Assembly (NCBI GenBank): GCA_030141605.1
Contig: JAQGDQ010000414.1
Coordinates: forward strand, 141,039-205,038
Direction: 5' to 3'
From: Tubiluchus corallicola
Lineage: Eukaryota > Priapulida > Priapulimorpha > Priapulimorphida > Tubiluchidae
DNA length: 64,000 nt
The notes below the pieces were generated by a model. That model had not been told where the DNA came from. It saw only the letters and a list, made by a program, of their open reading frames with translations, and made no database searches. The translations under genes and the position numbers were made by a program. Below, piece by piece: positions 1-10,569 of this stretch (positions are counted from its first letter, which is position 1; the number at the start of each line of letters is the position of its first letter).

Positions 1-273
1 GTTCATAAAAGTGAACAGATGGGATTCATTCATCATTCGTCTCAACTGCAAGCAGTAGAATAGCAGCTTTGTTACCCAGAAATCAACACGTGCAACGAGT
101 ATACACATTCCAGCACAATTGTGCGCATTGTTAAGCAATAATGTGTAAACTGACTACAGGCAGTGCGCCCGCCATATTTCAAACCCTGTGTATGCTAACA
201 TCAGCCTTGTCTATTTGACTTGGACGTCTTTAGATAGCTTTGTTTTGTTTCACTGTTTTTAGAGCCACGGATA

Positions 274-555
274 ATGTGGAGTGTGTTTGGAGGATGTCCG
301 ACTGTGAAGGATGTTCCAAGAAACCGACTAATTTCATTTCCAGATGAATCTGAGTACTATTTCCCTTCTGTTAGTACGTTCTTGTTGCAATTTACCTAAT
401 ATTAGCAAGGTCTTGCCGACGTTTTATTGCAGTGCAAAGCCTACAGAGATTTTCGCAAGAAACAGTTTTACCATGTAACCAGTAAGCCACACTTCAGTGA
501 CTCCACTAAGGAAGACAGTGGAGGTACACAAGTAACAGTACATAATTATTATTGA
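274..555 (+). CDS. Candidate two-exon small ORF (72 aa), unrecognised
   Basis: A pyrimidine-rich acceptor (TTTCACTGTTTTTAG) ends at 262. From the ATG at 274 an open frame of 32 codons reaches a possible GTTAGT donor at 370. A CTAAT branch-like motif and a TTTTATTGCAG acceptor end a 63-nt putative intron at 432. The frame then stays open for 40 more codons to TGA at 553-555. The joined product begins MWSVFGGCPTVKDVPRNR and continues CKAYRDFRKKQFYH. It is lysine/arginine and aromatic rich, and I recognise no family. In a second frame after the same acceptor there is a short cysteine-bearing stretch (ECVWRMSDCEGCSKK) that ends at a TGA near 348, so the reading is ambiguous. If SoxD's next exon lies left of the window, this ORF would be nested in a SoxD intron on the opposite strand. 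It could be chance. The co-linear splice signals are the main support. Confidence 0.27.
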
Positions 556-869
556 CTTGTCACAAGTATTATGACACCAGTAAGTTGTTCTTACCATTAG
601 CACTTTGTGCTAAAATCGTTGTCGATGAAATACTTGTATGGATGGACAAAACCAGCCGAGAACATACAGTATGATAATTATTGAAACATCTAAGTTAAAT
701 CTCCACAAGTTTGAATGTTTAGTTGCTGTCTTGGAGTCAGTGATGACGCTTACTCGTTATTTACCTGCTTTTTGCAGAAAAATTAAAAAGTTTATGCTAA
801 TGTTGTCTAAGGAGAAAATAAAACAGCAAATTATAAATCACACTAAGAAATGAACAAGACTTTAAAAAG

Positions 870-884
870 ATGCTCTTTACTTAC
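870..884 (-). promoter_or_regulatory. 5' splice donor of the SoxD exon
   Basis: Read on the minus strand, the sequence after codon 181 is GTAAGTAAAG, a near-perfect U1-complementary donor. Frame continuation past it meets a stop at 843, so splicing here is needed to continue the zipper. Confidence 0.75.
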
Positions 885-1427
885 TCTGCTTGCCTCTTCT
901 TGCTGAGTAATCAGTTGGTTTCTTAAACCCTGCAACTGAGAGATCATCTCTGTCAATTTCCTCTCCTTGTCGTCAACACTGCCATCTCCTAATGCCTCCT
1001 TCAGAGCCTTCCCATCAACAATAACGAAGTCCTTATTCTTTTCTATTTTAACAGTTATGTCAGGCAGTGACCAGTTGCTGTCCTGACTAGAATAGTTATT
1101 GTTATTTACACCAACTTCAGCCATATTGTGAGTCTTTGCTAAACGCTTTAGCACATCGTCCATAGATTTCTTGTTCAGCTTTGGACCATTGAGTTCTGAA
1201 CCACTGTTTGACGCCTTTTGCGACGCTTGTGAGTCACAGTCTGAGTCGTCTGACTTAGCTACTCCATCAGTTTGCTGATAGCTTAACGCTTCTGTGGTAC
1301 ATTCTGGAGGCGTCTCCACATCCGAGTCCATTAGTGGATTATCGTCTCCATCTTGATCGTCACTGTTCACCATGGAGTCATCCGTGGTCGATAGTTTGGT
1401 AGGTTGACTCTTACGTTTTGATGACAT
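885..1427 (-). CDS. SoxD: SoxD (SOX5/6/13-like) HMG-box transcription factor, first coding exon
   Basis: This exon encodes 181 residues, the N-terminal part of a group D Sox protein. These nuclear DNA-binding factors dimerise through a leucine zipper and bind AACAAT-type sites with a C-terminal HMG box. The start MSSKRKSQ, a KSMDDVLKRLAK segment (residues 87-98; compare the SLADVVDTLK segment of vertebrate SOX5/6) and the beginning of the zipper, KERKLTEMISQLQGLRNQL (about 154-172; heptad leucines L158, L165, L172), match the family in order. An acidic Ser/Asp-rich stretch lies at 18-65, and VKIE at 126-129 fits a SUMO site consensus. The start is chosen because an acceptor (CTAATTTATTGCAG) ends one base before this ATG, so the in-frame upstream codons are intronic. 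The exon ends after AGA in phase 0 at a GTAAGTA donor. The zipper remainder, glutamine-rich coil and HMG box are not in the window. Assignment to SoxD is confident; SOX5 versus SOX6 versus SOX13 is not meaningful for an invertebrate single-copy gene. Confidence 0.85.
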
Positions 1428-1452
1428 GCTGCAATAAATTAGAAAAAACATA
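1428..1452 (-). promoter_or_regulatory. 3' splice acceptor just before the SoxD start codon
   Basis: On the minus strand, TTTTTTCTAATTTATTGCAG precedes C-ATG. It has a CTAAT branch-like motif and a T-rich tract. It implies at least one upstream 5' untranslated exon to the right of 1452, which I could not locate. Confidence 0.7.
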
Positions 1453-1520
1453 CATGAGAAAGCAATAACATGTAAAAATGCGCAACTCAAAATTCCCATA
1501 TCACCATTTGCGCAACTACA

Positions 1521-2232
1521 GGAGAGATAACAAGTTCGACTCGAACTATTAGTCGAGGAACTGAAAATCGTGAATTAGAAATGCCGTCAGTGCTGCCATT
1601 TTGAATTTAAGATGGCAAATCAAAAATTTGCTGTGGAACCTGTGAAATTCAATAAATGCGGAACCTCCTCTAATATATTTGCGTAATGTTTCATGACAAT
1701 CCATTGCGACAATAGATTGGCGATGCCTTGTCTTGTTTCGAAATTGACGTTATTGCCGCCATCTTGAACTCAAAATGGCAGATCAAGAATTCGGCTCCGT
1801 CAGTCGATGCGGAATTTGTTCTAGTATATTCCTGCAATGTTTCATGATGATCCATTACGAATTGGCAGAGCTTTAGCCTTTTTTCAAAAATAATGTTATC
1901 GCTGCCTTCTTGAATTCAAAATGGCAGATCGAAAATCTGTTTGTGTCAGTTAATCCTAAATTCGCCCTAGTATATTTCTGCAAAGTTTCATGACGATCCG
2001 CTACGAACTGGCCGAACCTTGGTCTTTTTCGAAAATAATGTTTTCGCCACCATCTTGAATTGATTGTGGCAGATCGAAACAGACTCCGTACTTCGATGCA
2101 GAATTCGTTTTAGTGTATTTGTTGAATGTTCCATGACGACGGTGTAACCTTAGTGTTTTTTCAAAAAGGCGATTCCCAACAACAAGAACAAGAACAACGT
2201 CTAAACGAGCAGCGATTTGGGTCGAGTCCTTT
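1521..2232 (-). mobile_element. Non-autonomous element with tandem ~145-bp core (HINE/pearl-like), copy A
   Basis: One end carries GAGATAACAAGTTCGACTCG followed by AACTATTAGTCG. The middle holds about four tandem monomers, each starting with a GC[CT]GCCATCTTGAA-type block (near 1592, 1755, 1901, 2045) and continuing with a TTTCATGACGATCC...ACGAA[CT]TGGC block. The other end has an AACAACAAG-type microsatellite and then AGCGATTTGGGTCGAGTCC. Copy B at 50097-50725 has the same parts in the same order, inverted. Both ends contain a GACTCGA motif when read inward, i.e. subterminal inverted repeats. This architecture (unique ends, tandem core, short microsatellite) is known from Helentron-associated elements (HINE, DINE-1) and molluscan pearl elements. 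Assignment to that class is inferred; no transposase is present. Confidence 0.72.
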
Positions 2233-2239
2233 CATCAAA

Positions 2240-3629
2240 GACTTGACTATAATTATTTTAGCGACCAGGAGAAGAATTTAATCAACTGTCTTTAAATTCA
2301 GATAAGGTTGGGCGTTTCACATTAAACATGTAGTAATAAACTAATTAGTAGTACCTACTAACTATTGTCCGTACGAATCACACAGTCTCGTTATTTTAAG
2401 ATGTGGAACAACTCAGCAGACTGTATGTAAGTAGTAATCGTCGAACCTGGTAGCTACGTTTGTTTATATATTGAATGTATAATACAAAAATTATAGTAGT
2501 ATTTTAGTGTAGCTTTCATTGTAGTATTTTGTATTTGTGTGATATAATGTTTTTGTATGTTTTTTGTATGGCTTTATGCTGAAATAAACTAATCTAGTCG
2601 AATAAAATCTAATCTGGTGGGCAAGATACTCAAGCTGAACCCGTTATTCACTTGTACGCTTCACTTCACTTCACTTCACTTTTAACTGAAGTGGAATTTG
2701 GAATTTTTTCCCTAACTATAGCACACAATAGTATATTAATGTAGTTCTGTTACAATTATTATAACTATATTTGATTTTTTCCTAGTTATAGCGCATAACA
2801 GTTATAAAATAATAAAGCAATTTATAATATAAAATTATTCGGTGAAGTAGATACGCGACATTAATTGACATTCTGCAGAAGTGGTGTAGAACTTGAAGTA
2901 TTGCTTTTTTTCTACAATTGAAATGAATAGCGCCCTGTTGAACATTTTTATATCGAAAGCAAGTTTTTCAAACCGAGCACTCTTTTATGCATTAAAGGCC
3001 ATTTCGCTGGTGCAAAATTGCAAATCTGACAAATAATATTCAGTGATACTCAAGATCTCATTTTCTGCGAATTGCACAAAGCTAAGTGTGTTCACGCAAG
3101 TCAAGTAGAAAATGGGATTACCAACTTACTACCACTACACTTATACATTTATAACTGTTTGAGTTTTAAAAAAGAAGCCCACGTCTATCACACTTTGACG
3201 AACAGCTTTATGGGACAGGTTCGACAAATATCAAATTTAATAAACGTTGATATAAAATCGCAGATTTGATAAAGTTTGGCCATTTGTTTCAGAAAACAAA
3301 AATTAAGTTGAGCAGTAAAAACCTCGTTCTGCTTGCGCCACAAGCATCCATGAGTGGTTATAAGATCTCTTTGCAAGTGTCGTGATAGAGCTGATCTATT
3401 CCTAATACGATTTTTACGTTTTGTAAGATGTATTTTAAAGTGAAGGGATAATATTTGACTGATGTGGCGAAAATTTGCTTATAAAGTGGAAATCGAGTTT
3501 GTCAAGTGAAGAATCAACAACAGGCTCCCTTTTGCAGGAAAGGCATCTCTGTGTGACCTCTATGAATAATAAAGTGAGTCGAAGAAGTAATAGGAGGAAG
3601 AAAAAGAAAGCAAGGGCTAGATGACAGAG

Positions 3630-3679
<50 letters not shown>

Positions 3680-4860
3680 GGGAAGCCAGACAGAACACTT
3701 CTAAGAGACAACAGCAAACAAGTCAAAGGCAAAAAACACAGCAAATTCAAAAACATATTTGCGTTACATTATACTTCGCAGCTGACGTGAATTATTTCAA
3801 GATGGCTGCGCGGCTATTCAAAAAGTCGCAGATGTCGAGGGCCTTTTGGCGGCGTGGCTACGAAACGTTATTGTAATATTTTTGTAGATGGTAACAGATA
3901 ATCATAAATGTGCAAGAATTTATGGCTAATATTAACGCGGTGGCCATCTTGTGTCGGTGAATTATGGGTCACAAGAAAAGGACGCAAAAGATAACAGCTT
4001 GCACTCACTGGGCGCCATGTTTTGTTTGTTTGGTAAGAATGGCTTCACGAAATCAGATTGTCTCAAGATAGCAGTTCAGCGAGGCTGGGTTTCTTTCTGT
4101 TTAAGCCTAAGATCTTCATCAAACATAAATTATAACGTTTTGAATAACAGTCTACTTCAAGAAATTAAAACTTGCCAATGTCGTGGCATTACCGTATAAT
4201 AATTTTAAAAAGGAGCAATAATAAAAAAAATTGCCAAAAGGAAATTTCTTTAACTATCAACACCACAGCAGCCACCATGGCTATCACTGCCAAAAATTGT
4301 TTTCATTATGCGATTGCTTTAACCTAGTTGAAAAATTAATCGTTCATGATTTGGGGTCAACCTACGATTGATTTGGCTGTGGACTTGTTACTAGATATGT
4401 AATTGTGAATGAATGTGAAGTTGTCCAAATTTCTAGTGCTCAGTAAAACTGAATGGGAATCAATATATGTGAGTATAATAATAGAAATGTCGTTACACGA
4501 AAGTTGCGCGTTCCTCCCTATAATGTTTCTTTCCACACATGACTCCATGTGGCACATAGCGCATTAAAATTACCGCGTCAAAAAATTGAAAGATTTTCAC
4601 AAGTTGCCAAGGTTCTTAACGGCAAAAGTGCAGCAGAAAGATTAGAAACTTAGCAATGTTTTAATCTTAAGTTCCTAATCAAAGTTCGAGAAAAATCTTT
4701 ATGACAGAAATTTTAACAATTAATAAAAAAATCCTTGAGTTAAGAAATTCAAATTGGCTTTCAAACGTCGCAGGACAATCATAAATTAAGTGAAGCAGAC
4801 AAAGGCAAAAGAATAATAGCGCTTGCAATGCCGTGATATCAGAAGAAACAGACCATTACA
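2240..4860. other. AT-rich non-coding stretch
   Basis: No convincing exon. It contains a CTTCA pentamer run (2655-2682), a 3'-UTR-like T/G-rich tract ending in GCTGAAATAAACT near 2578-2590 that resembles retroelement tails, a GATA/GA microsatellite at 3628-3682, and a GC-richer patch at 3795-3960 with two AAGATGGC-type (YY1-like) motifs facing each other. Confidence 0.5.
3628..3682. repeat. (GATA)n(GA)n microsatellite
   Basis: Short GATA repeats pass into GA repeats, forming an uninterrupted purine/GATA tract with purine-rich flanks. Confidence 0.9.
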
Positions 4861-4870
4861 AAACTCGTGG

Positions 4871-5090
4871 CGTTCACCATTACATTGGATTGGGCATGCA
4901 CTAAGACTACCTCAAGAGTCTCCTCTTTCTATAGTAAAACTCTTAAAACGACAAAAAAGCTTAGAGGGGGTCAGCTACTGACAGATATACTGCAAAAAGT
5001 ACAACTCTAGATTTGAGGGATGACGCATTGTGGGCAGTGGCGATGGACAGGAATGCGTGGTACAAACAGGTGGGACGTGCCATGTTTTAG
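4871..5090 (+). mobile_element. Non-LTR retrotransposon ORF2 C-terminal remnant
   Basis: A frameshifted plus-strand remnant. The first piece reads WIGHALRLPQESPLSIVK, matching the conserved W-[LI]-GH-[VA]-LR block after the reverse-transcriptase thumb. A second piece in another frame reads RGGQLLTDILQK. A third reads LRDDALWAVAMDRNAWYKQV, ending at a TAG. Together they follow the usual order at the C-terminus of LINE ORF2 proteins (WLGH block, GRGGQ/PK block, DR..W block). At least two frameshifts make it non-functional. Clade is not determined. Confidence 0.6.
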
Positions 5091-5448
5091 AACGAAACAG
5101 CACCTAGACGACGCGTCACACACGACGTTACGTCACAAAACCGGACACAACACGTTACGGTATTTCGGTTTCCTTATTGTATTTTTTTATTAATGATTTC
5201 TATTTAACTAAATTTCACAAAAATTCAAGATGCCAACTTTAAGATGCGTTAAGGTAAGTTAAGATGGTTCTTCAACTTTGAGTGAACAAATGTGGATTTT
5301 TAAAGCGTACGCGCCAAGGAAGCAATCGTTCATAGTAAACACCAGCTGAACTCGAGTACTAGAAAACTCGTAAAAACACAGAACGCAAGAGAGTCGTTAC
5401 TTTCGACGAAAAGCAACCACTTTATGGATTTTACTGAATGAATGAACG

Positions 5449-5863
5449 ATGAGTGTGGTATGTCAGCGTGTGAGTTTCAATGTTAACAAGACTGAATATG
5501 TTCAGATCCAAATCTGCGAGCATCACCCTATTCATACTAAAATACGTACAACTGCTCATAACCTTTTCAGTGAAAAAAGAACGCCACGAACGCCCGAGCA
5601 GCGAATATACCAACATTGTAACAGTCAAGAAATTGAAAATGAAGAACATTTTGCACTATGTTGTAAAAACTATAATAGCATTAGAAAGACTTTGTTTAAT
5701 GAGATGTGTTTTGAATCCTACTTTTATGTCGCTTACTAATGAGGATAAACTCAGACTTTTACTAAGCAGTGATGATTACGAGATTACGATGTTAGCATTA
5801 AAGTTTTTTACTAAATGTTTTAATAAAAGAGATACATCAAACAACAAATTTCCTTTTCTTTAA
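5449..5863 (+). mobile_element. Non-LTR retrotransposon 3'-end remnant with zinc-knuckle-like tail
   Basis: The frame from 5449 reads TPEQRIYQHCNSQEIENEEH then FALCCKNYNSIRKTLF. This resembles the C-terminal CxxC...H...C (zf-RVT-like) segment of non-LTR reverse transcriptases; the first cysteine is lost. Around 5715 the frame breaks, and the neighbouring frame continues LTNEDKLRLLLSSDDYEITM and on to a stop at 5863, as expected for the helical tail of the same proteins. A T/A-rich 3' UTR follows and runs into TTGTATTGTATTG repeats, which may have seeded the large pentanucleotide array next to it. Confidence 0.6.
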
Positions 5864-5952
5864 ATGTACATGTTTAAATTAAATGTTTCTTTAAATGTTT
5901 CCTTTCTCTAAAAGCAAATGTTTAGGCTTATTGTATTTGTATATTCTGTTTT

Positions 5953-6269
5953 ATTGTATTGTATTGTGTTGTGTTGTGTTGTGTTGTGTTGTGTTGTGTT
6001 GTGTTGCGTTGCCTTGCGTTGCGTTGCACTGCATTGCATTGCATTGCACTGCATTTTATTGCGTTGCGTTGCGTTGCATTGCGTTGCACTGCACTGCACT
6101 GCACTGCACTGCACTGCACTGCACTGCACTGCACTGCACTGCACTGCACTGCACTGCACTGCACTGCACTGCACTGCACTGCACTGCACTGTATCGTATC
6201 GTATCGTATCGTATCGTATCGTATCGTATCGTATCGTATCGTATCGTATCGTATCGTATTGTATTCATC

Positions 6270-6276
<7 letters not shown>
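5953..6276. repeat. Compound pentanucleotide array (TTGTA, TTGTG, TTGCG, CTGCA, GTATC)
   Basis: A 5-bp period is held throughout while the unit changes in blocks: TTGTA, then TTGTG (to about 6005), TTGCG/TTGCA mixtures (to about 6085), CACTG (to about 6190), and GTATC (to about 6260). Long readable frames here are repeat artefacts such as poly-(ALHC). Confidence 0.95.
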
Positions 6277-6394
<118 letters not shown>

Positions 6395-6404
6395 ACTTCA
6401 TTAT

Positions 6405-6600
6405 GCCTGGTCCCAGATTCAGTAGTTTGCAGCCCAAAATTCACATTTAGGTACCTGTCGTGAGGCCTTAGGGAATGGTCTTACCATTGTTTGAGATCTT
6501 GAGGCCATACCATTGTTTGAGACCCTTCCCGGGTGTCTATCCTGCAAGTTTCCTGACTCTAGGTGTCATAGTTTTAGAGTTATTCAAACTTAGCCAAAAA
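6405..6600 (+). repeat. Dispersed repeat, copy 1 (partner at 28340-28650)
   Basis: Shares with 28340-28650 the blocks GTGTCTA[TC]CCT..., AGTTTC.TGACTCTAG and TTTTAGAGTTATTCAA with similar spacing, plus an upstream ATGCCTGGT block. The AGTTTC...AGTTATTCAA layout resembles conserved 3' regions of non-LTR elements. It is diverged, and the family is unknown. Confidence 0.6.
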
Positions 6601-7003
6601 TTGTATACGTTGTATAAAAAATATGAATTTTAGTTGAATTATGAAATATGAAATATGAATTAAATGAGAGTGTGTGGTGTTTTTTAAATTAAATGCTTTA
6701 TCCACTTGTATGTAACTAATATCTTTGTCTATTTTTGTTATCAGTGTTTAATGTTTATTTTGTTTTTGCCACTAATCTACTTATTTTTTTAACAGAACCG
6801 CTTATGTATCTGTACATGTGCGTTCGAAAAAATGATGTTAATAAAGTACTAATGCAGTGCAGAAACAATTTGTTGCGTACATGTTGTTTGTATGTAGTCT
6901 GTGCTGTGTGTGTAGTTTTAGTATCTGTATACGCTATAAATTTTTTAGTAATTTATTGTAATAAGACACTAATAAATATGAAAGGCATGAAACATATATA
7001 ACT

Positions 7004-7024
7004 AATACATATACATATACATAT

Positions 7025-7061
<37 letters not shown>

Positions 7062-7124
7062 TACGTACATATATACACATACACATACACATATACGTAC
7101 ACGTATACACATTATACATATATA

Positions 7125-7155
<31 letters not shown>

Positions 7156-7156
7156 A
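7004..7156. repeat. (ACATAT)/(ACACAT)n microsatellite passing into (TA)n
   Basis: A hexanucleotide TACATA/CACATA tract, then alternating TATATA at 7130-7156. Confidence 0.9.
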
Positions 7157-7270
7157 TAAATTACATGTATACATAACATTGATATATACAATGATATACA
7201 TAACATTGATTGGCACATAGACACACGTATACCTTCTGTTGATTTGTCAACCATCATACAGCTAAATTAA
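7155..7270. repeat. Local duplication, left copy
   Basis: AATAAATTACATGTATACAT and ACGTATACCTTCTGT...GTCAACCAT recur in the same order at 8150-8222. A separate GTGGCCGACATTAC block is also duplicated at 7961 and 8256. Confidence 0.75.
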
Positions 7271-7611
7271 AGGTGGGCCTTTTCAGCGCCCAAGTTGCAG
7301 ATTGTTAATCTGTGTGTAGAGCTTGAGCACTGTGCAATGTCAGATAGTAATGACGTCTTTCTCTGAAAGGAGAGATGATAACACGACGTGATGCATGTGG
7401 TGCCATTCAAAGTCAGTTTTAGGTTACAGATTTATTGTCGAAAATTATAATACATCACGAGCACCCTCGGCAGAAGCCACACGCTCTACACGAGGTTTCA
7501 CTAGCACTTTCTCTCTTGACGACTAGACGCCAGTTACTCGTAAGAAACAAAACGTTGGTAAAGTTGTGTACTCATCAACATACTACTACAGCATTGTTTT
7601 TAAAATAACGA

Positions 7612-7815
7612 AAAACTGTAAAAAGAAAAAAGGAGAAGAGGGCGTGGGAAAATGACAATAAAAGGAAAGAATGAATTAAGTAATGCGCAATAAATTTTTT
7701 CTATAATAAGTAAGGAAGAAAGTAAAAAAGTAGAAAAAGATGAAGTGAAAGAAGAGATGGAAGAAAAAATGGAGAAGCAAAGGAAAAGAGGAAAAGGACG
7801 AAGAAAACGAGACAC
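7612..7815. repeat. Purine-rich (GA/GAA) tract
   Basis: About 200 bases of imperfect GAAA/GAAG/GGAA purine on the plus strand. Long frames on the complementary pyrimidine strand (S/F/L-rich) are compositional artefacts. Confidence 0.8.
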
Positions 7816-7936
7816 AAAAAGACACGGTAAAAGATGATAAATTAAACATACGCATAGAGTCATGACTAAGTAGAGTGTTAATTTCAAATAAAGAAAGAAA
7901 GTAAAAACATTGTAGCAATTCCTAGATTTTTAAATT

Positions 7937-8173
7937 TTGTGGCCAAAATTATCCAATCTGGTGGCCGACATTACATCAACTGGCCAAGATTGCCCTAATT
8001 TAAACTCCACAGAGTGCGCAAACAACGCAACAGAGATTACACTAAACAGAGCAATACAATCCATTTCTTTGCTTTCGTACAAAGCAGACAAATCCAACGA
8101 TAGATTTGCTAAGGCGGTACATAAAATACTAATGATTATAGGTAAATTACCAATAAATTACATGTATACATGA
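7937..8173 (+). CDS. Coding-like open frame, unrecognised
   Basis: A 78-codon frame with balanced composition; part reads SISLLSYKADKSNDRFAKAV. I recognise no family. It lies between two duplicated blocks (7961/8256 and 7155/8150), and its last codons run into the duplicated AATTACATGTATACAT sequence, so it may be part of a decayed repeat rather than a host exon. No strong splice signals were seen at its edges. Confidence 0.15.
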   Translation: MWPKLSNLVADITSTGQDCPNLNSTECANNATEITLNRAIQSISLLSYKADKSNDRFAKAVHKILMIIGKLPINYMYT

Positions 8174-8270
8174 TATTCATATATAGACACGTATACCTTC
8201 TGTCAACCATGATACAGCTGAACCATTATCTGCAAATCATTGAAGAAATCTAAATGTGGCCGACATTACC
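8150..8270. repeat. Local duplication, right copy
   Basis: Second copy of the 7155-7270 sequence, lacking the inner TGATAT repeats, followed by the duplicated TGTGGCCGACATTACC block at 8255-8270. Confidence 0.75.
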
Positions 8271-8529
8271 CCAATATACTCTAATTATTATGGTACTAAC
8301 TTTTTTCCACGATTTCAGGTTAAAGCTGATACTACCAAATGCTTATGAAGAAACATGCGGTCTTTCATTCACTGTATAACTGATACTTGGCAATGATGTA
8401 CGTTTGGATAATGTCAATAATATCATTCTTAACAATAACACATCTACATAGCTGTTTTTGCGTTTATCTGTTTAAATATATTCTACCTGACCTAATTCTA
8501 ATCTTAATAAATTTTTGCACTAAAATACA

Positions 8530-8880
8530 CTTTGGGCTTTGCAAAACTTAATGTTTGCAGCTACACATGGCGGCCAGTATACTTTGTTCTGCGCAAGATT
8601 TACAGCTATCCGGTCAAATTAGCTCTCACTGACCCCCGCGGCCGGCTTTCAAAAAGGTCTTCAGTGCTTACGAGGCTAGTTGTGCTGGTCTGTAGCCACG
8701 TAAAGTCAAGAATTGGGTTTCATTTCGACTGCTTATATAAAGACAGATCTCAGCATGTCAGGAGAAATAACAGCTGCCCAGAACAGAGCCGAATAAAAGG
8801 CCAACTTTGTGTGTGTGTTTGAACGGACGGCTAAATCGCACTGTTTATTATCCTGGGTTTCTACTTCAAACAATATCCCA
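8530..8880. promoter_or_regulatory. GC-balanced block, candidate conserved element or promoter
   Basis: This block is markedly less AT-rich than its surroundings and free of simple repeats. It contains TTATATAAAG (TATA-like, about 8735), an AACAGCTGCC E-box and a CCCGCGGCCGG patch. A 96-codon plus-strand frame spans it, but no family is recognisable and no splice signals support it. Confidence 0.25.
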
Positions 8881-9685
8881 AGCCGGAATTAGCTTCATGT
8901 GTTTATGGTTACTTGAGTTCTCCGAGTCTTATACAATTTTCGCCTATTCATTTTTGCATAATCTGCAGTTGTGAGTAAAAAACTTATACTAGAAAACAAT
9001 AACTAGCGATATTATTAATCACAATTATTATTCATTACAGGCCCAAGCAATCCAATCCGAAAAATAGAAAAAGAGCATTTTAATTGACAGAGATCGTGAA
9101 CTCCTACTGTACTGATGCATCGGCACCACACATGAAATCTGGTGAGAATTCTTTATGCAGTAATGTGTAATGTGCAGTTCTTTATGCATGCGCATGCAGT
9201 GTGCATGAGTAATTCTTTATGCAGTAAAGTGCAGTTTGGTGCACTTAAAGTCGAGCTGACCTATGCTACTATATATAAACTGCATAAAACTAATCGTAAT
9301 ATCACGTAGATTTGCATAAAATTATTCTCATTTTACTTGTAATACCGAGACGTTGGTTTAGTTAGACATGTAAAAAGTATAACAGTCAAAACAGTTAGTT
9401 CCTACTAACTAAAGATAAAATTACTTTCGAAAACCGCTTATTTTTGTGTTAAATAATAATTATTCACCGTTGAGCTATCCCCAACAGCACAAGCTCACTG
9501 AGTGCTCCAAGTAATCTTTGCCATGCCAAATTTAAATTAATCATATTGTTGACCTCAGGTTAAGTTCGCAGTGCTGATCTTAGAGAAAGATAAATGTAAA
9601 TACTAATCGTTCTTATCAAAAAAAACCTTTAAACTATCAACCTGCCAGAAGTTGCGAAGTGCAAAATTTGTAGTATGTTGTTATA

Positions 9686-9874
9686 GTGAAGCGTTTCACA
9701 GTAGCCTTGAGTAGCGTCGTCAAACTCCAAAATGATCGGTCCAACGGAAACTTCAGTGAGCAAAGCAGCTTTCGACCATTACCAGTTATAAATAACAATT
9801 TGGACACGATCTACTGTTCTAGTAACATCAACCATCATGCCAACGGGACAGAGGAAACTCAAGAAGATCTCTAG
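9686..9874 (+). CDS. Coding-like open frame, possible terminal exon, unrecognised
   Basis: 62 codons with even codon composition, ending FSEQSSFRPLPVINNN...GTEETQEDL before a TAG. An acceptor-like TATGTTGTTATAG lies just before 9686. There is no nearby poly(A) signal and no recognisable domain, so this is only a candidate. Confidence 0.18.
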   Translation: MKRFTVALSSVVKLQNDRSNGNFSEQSSFRPLPVINNNLDTIYCSSNINHHANGTEETQEDL

Positions 9875-10569
9875 CTTTGTGGAGCTATACACTGTCTGGA
9901 ATGCCCCTGATGACCAGCGTTACAAGAGCTTCTAGGAGTGCTAATCTTCTGTTAAATCTTATATAGGATTACTTGAAGTGTTTAAGGCAACACGAGCAAA
10001 ATCCCCAGGATTCTCAGGACACGGTTAGCTAGAGGCAGACCAGCTGTTTTTCAGCTCATAAAGGCTCGAAAATGCGGTCACTTTACTATGAAAAACTGAC
10101 AGTTAAGTATTGTCTAAGTGTTGCAACAACAAGTAGTACTAAATACTTTCTGTATGTCTGCACCTTAACTTGAAAACTAAACCTTAATTAAACAGAAATA
10201 ACACAAACTGAAAATACATTAACAATTATTTATTCATTTTCTGCAATTAGGGGGCTTATGCGTCTGAAATAAACATTTGTTTTATAACTAGAAAAACACT
10301 TGAATTCTATTGTCTCAGAACAGGATAATCTGACAATTAACTTCCCAAATAAGCCAATACTGATTATAGAGTCCTGTCACATAATGCTGCGTATTTTAAC
10401 TACAGCTAAACTGACAAACCCAGTACGCGATATGTGGCACATTGAAGTGACATCACAGTGCTGATGGTATTTAGAAGAGGAAATAACTCAGTTTTTTTCT
10501 GTTTTTTTGTGGATAAATCTCAAATAAAGTGTTCAGTCAATCAATCGGTGGGTCATGGCTCGCTACATA

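Noticed and set aside
1-840. Next SoxD exon (glutamine-rich coil) on the minus strand
   Set aside because: Searched for an acceptor followed by a K/Q-rich frame; one acceptor-like site near 43-60 leads to a sequence unlike SoxD, so the next exon is probably outside the window.
843-1499. Longer SoxD reading frame starting MGILSCAFLHVIAFS
   Set aside because: The extra 24 N-terminal codons lie upstream of a clear splice acceptor and the added C-terminal codons lie past a perfect donor, so both ends are intronic. The hydrophobic start would wrongly suggest a signal peptide on a nuclear protein.
3799-3873. Short frame starting MAARLFKKSQMSRAFWRRGY after CAAGATGGC
   Set aside because: Mitochondrial-leader-like and in a good start context, but only 24 codons with no usable donor; AAGATGGC also occurs in the dispersed repeats.
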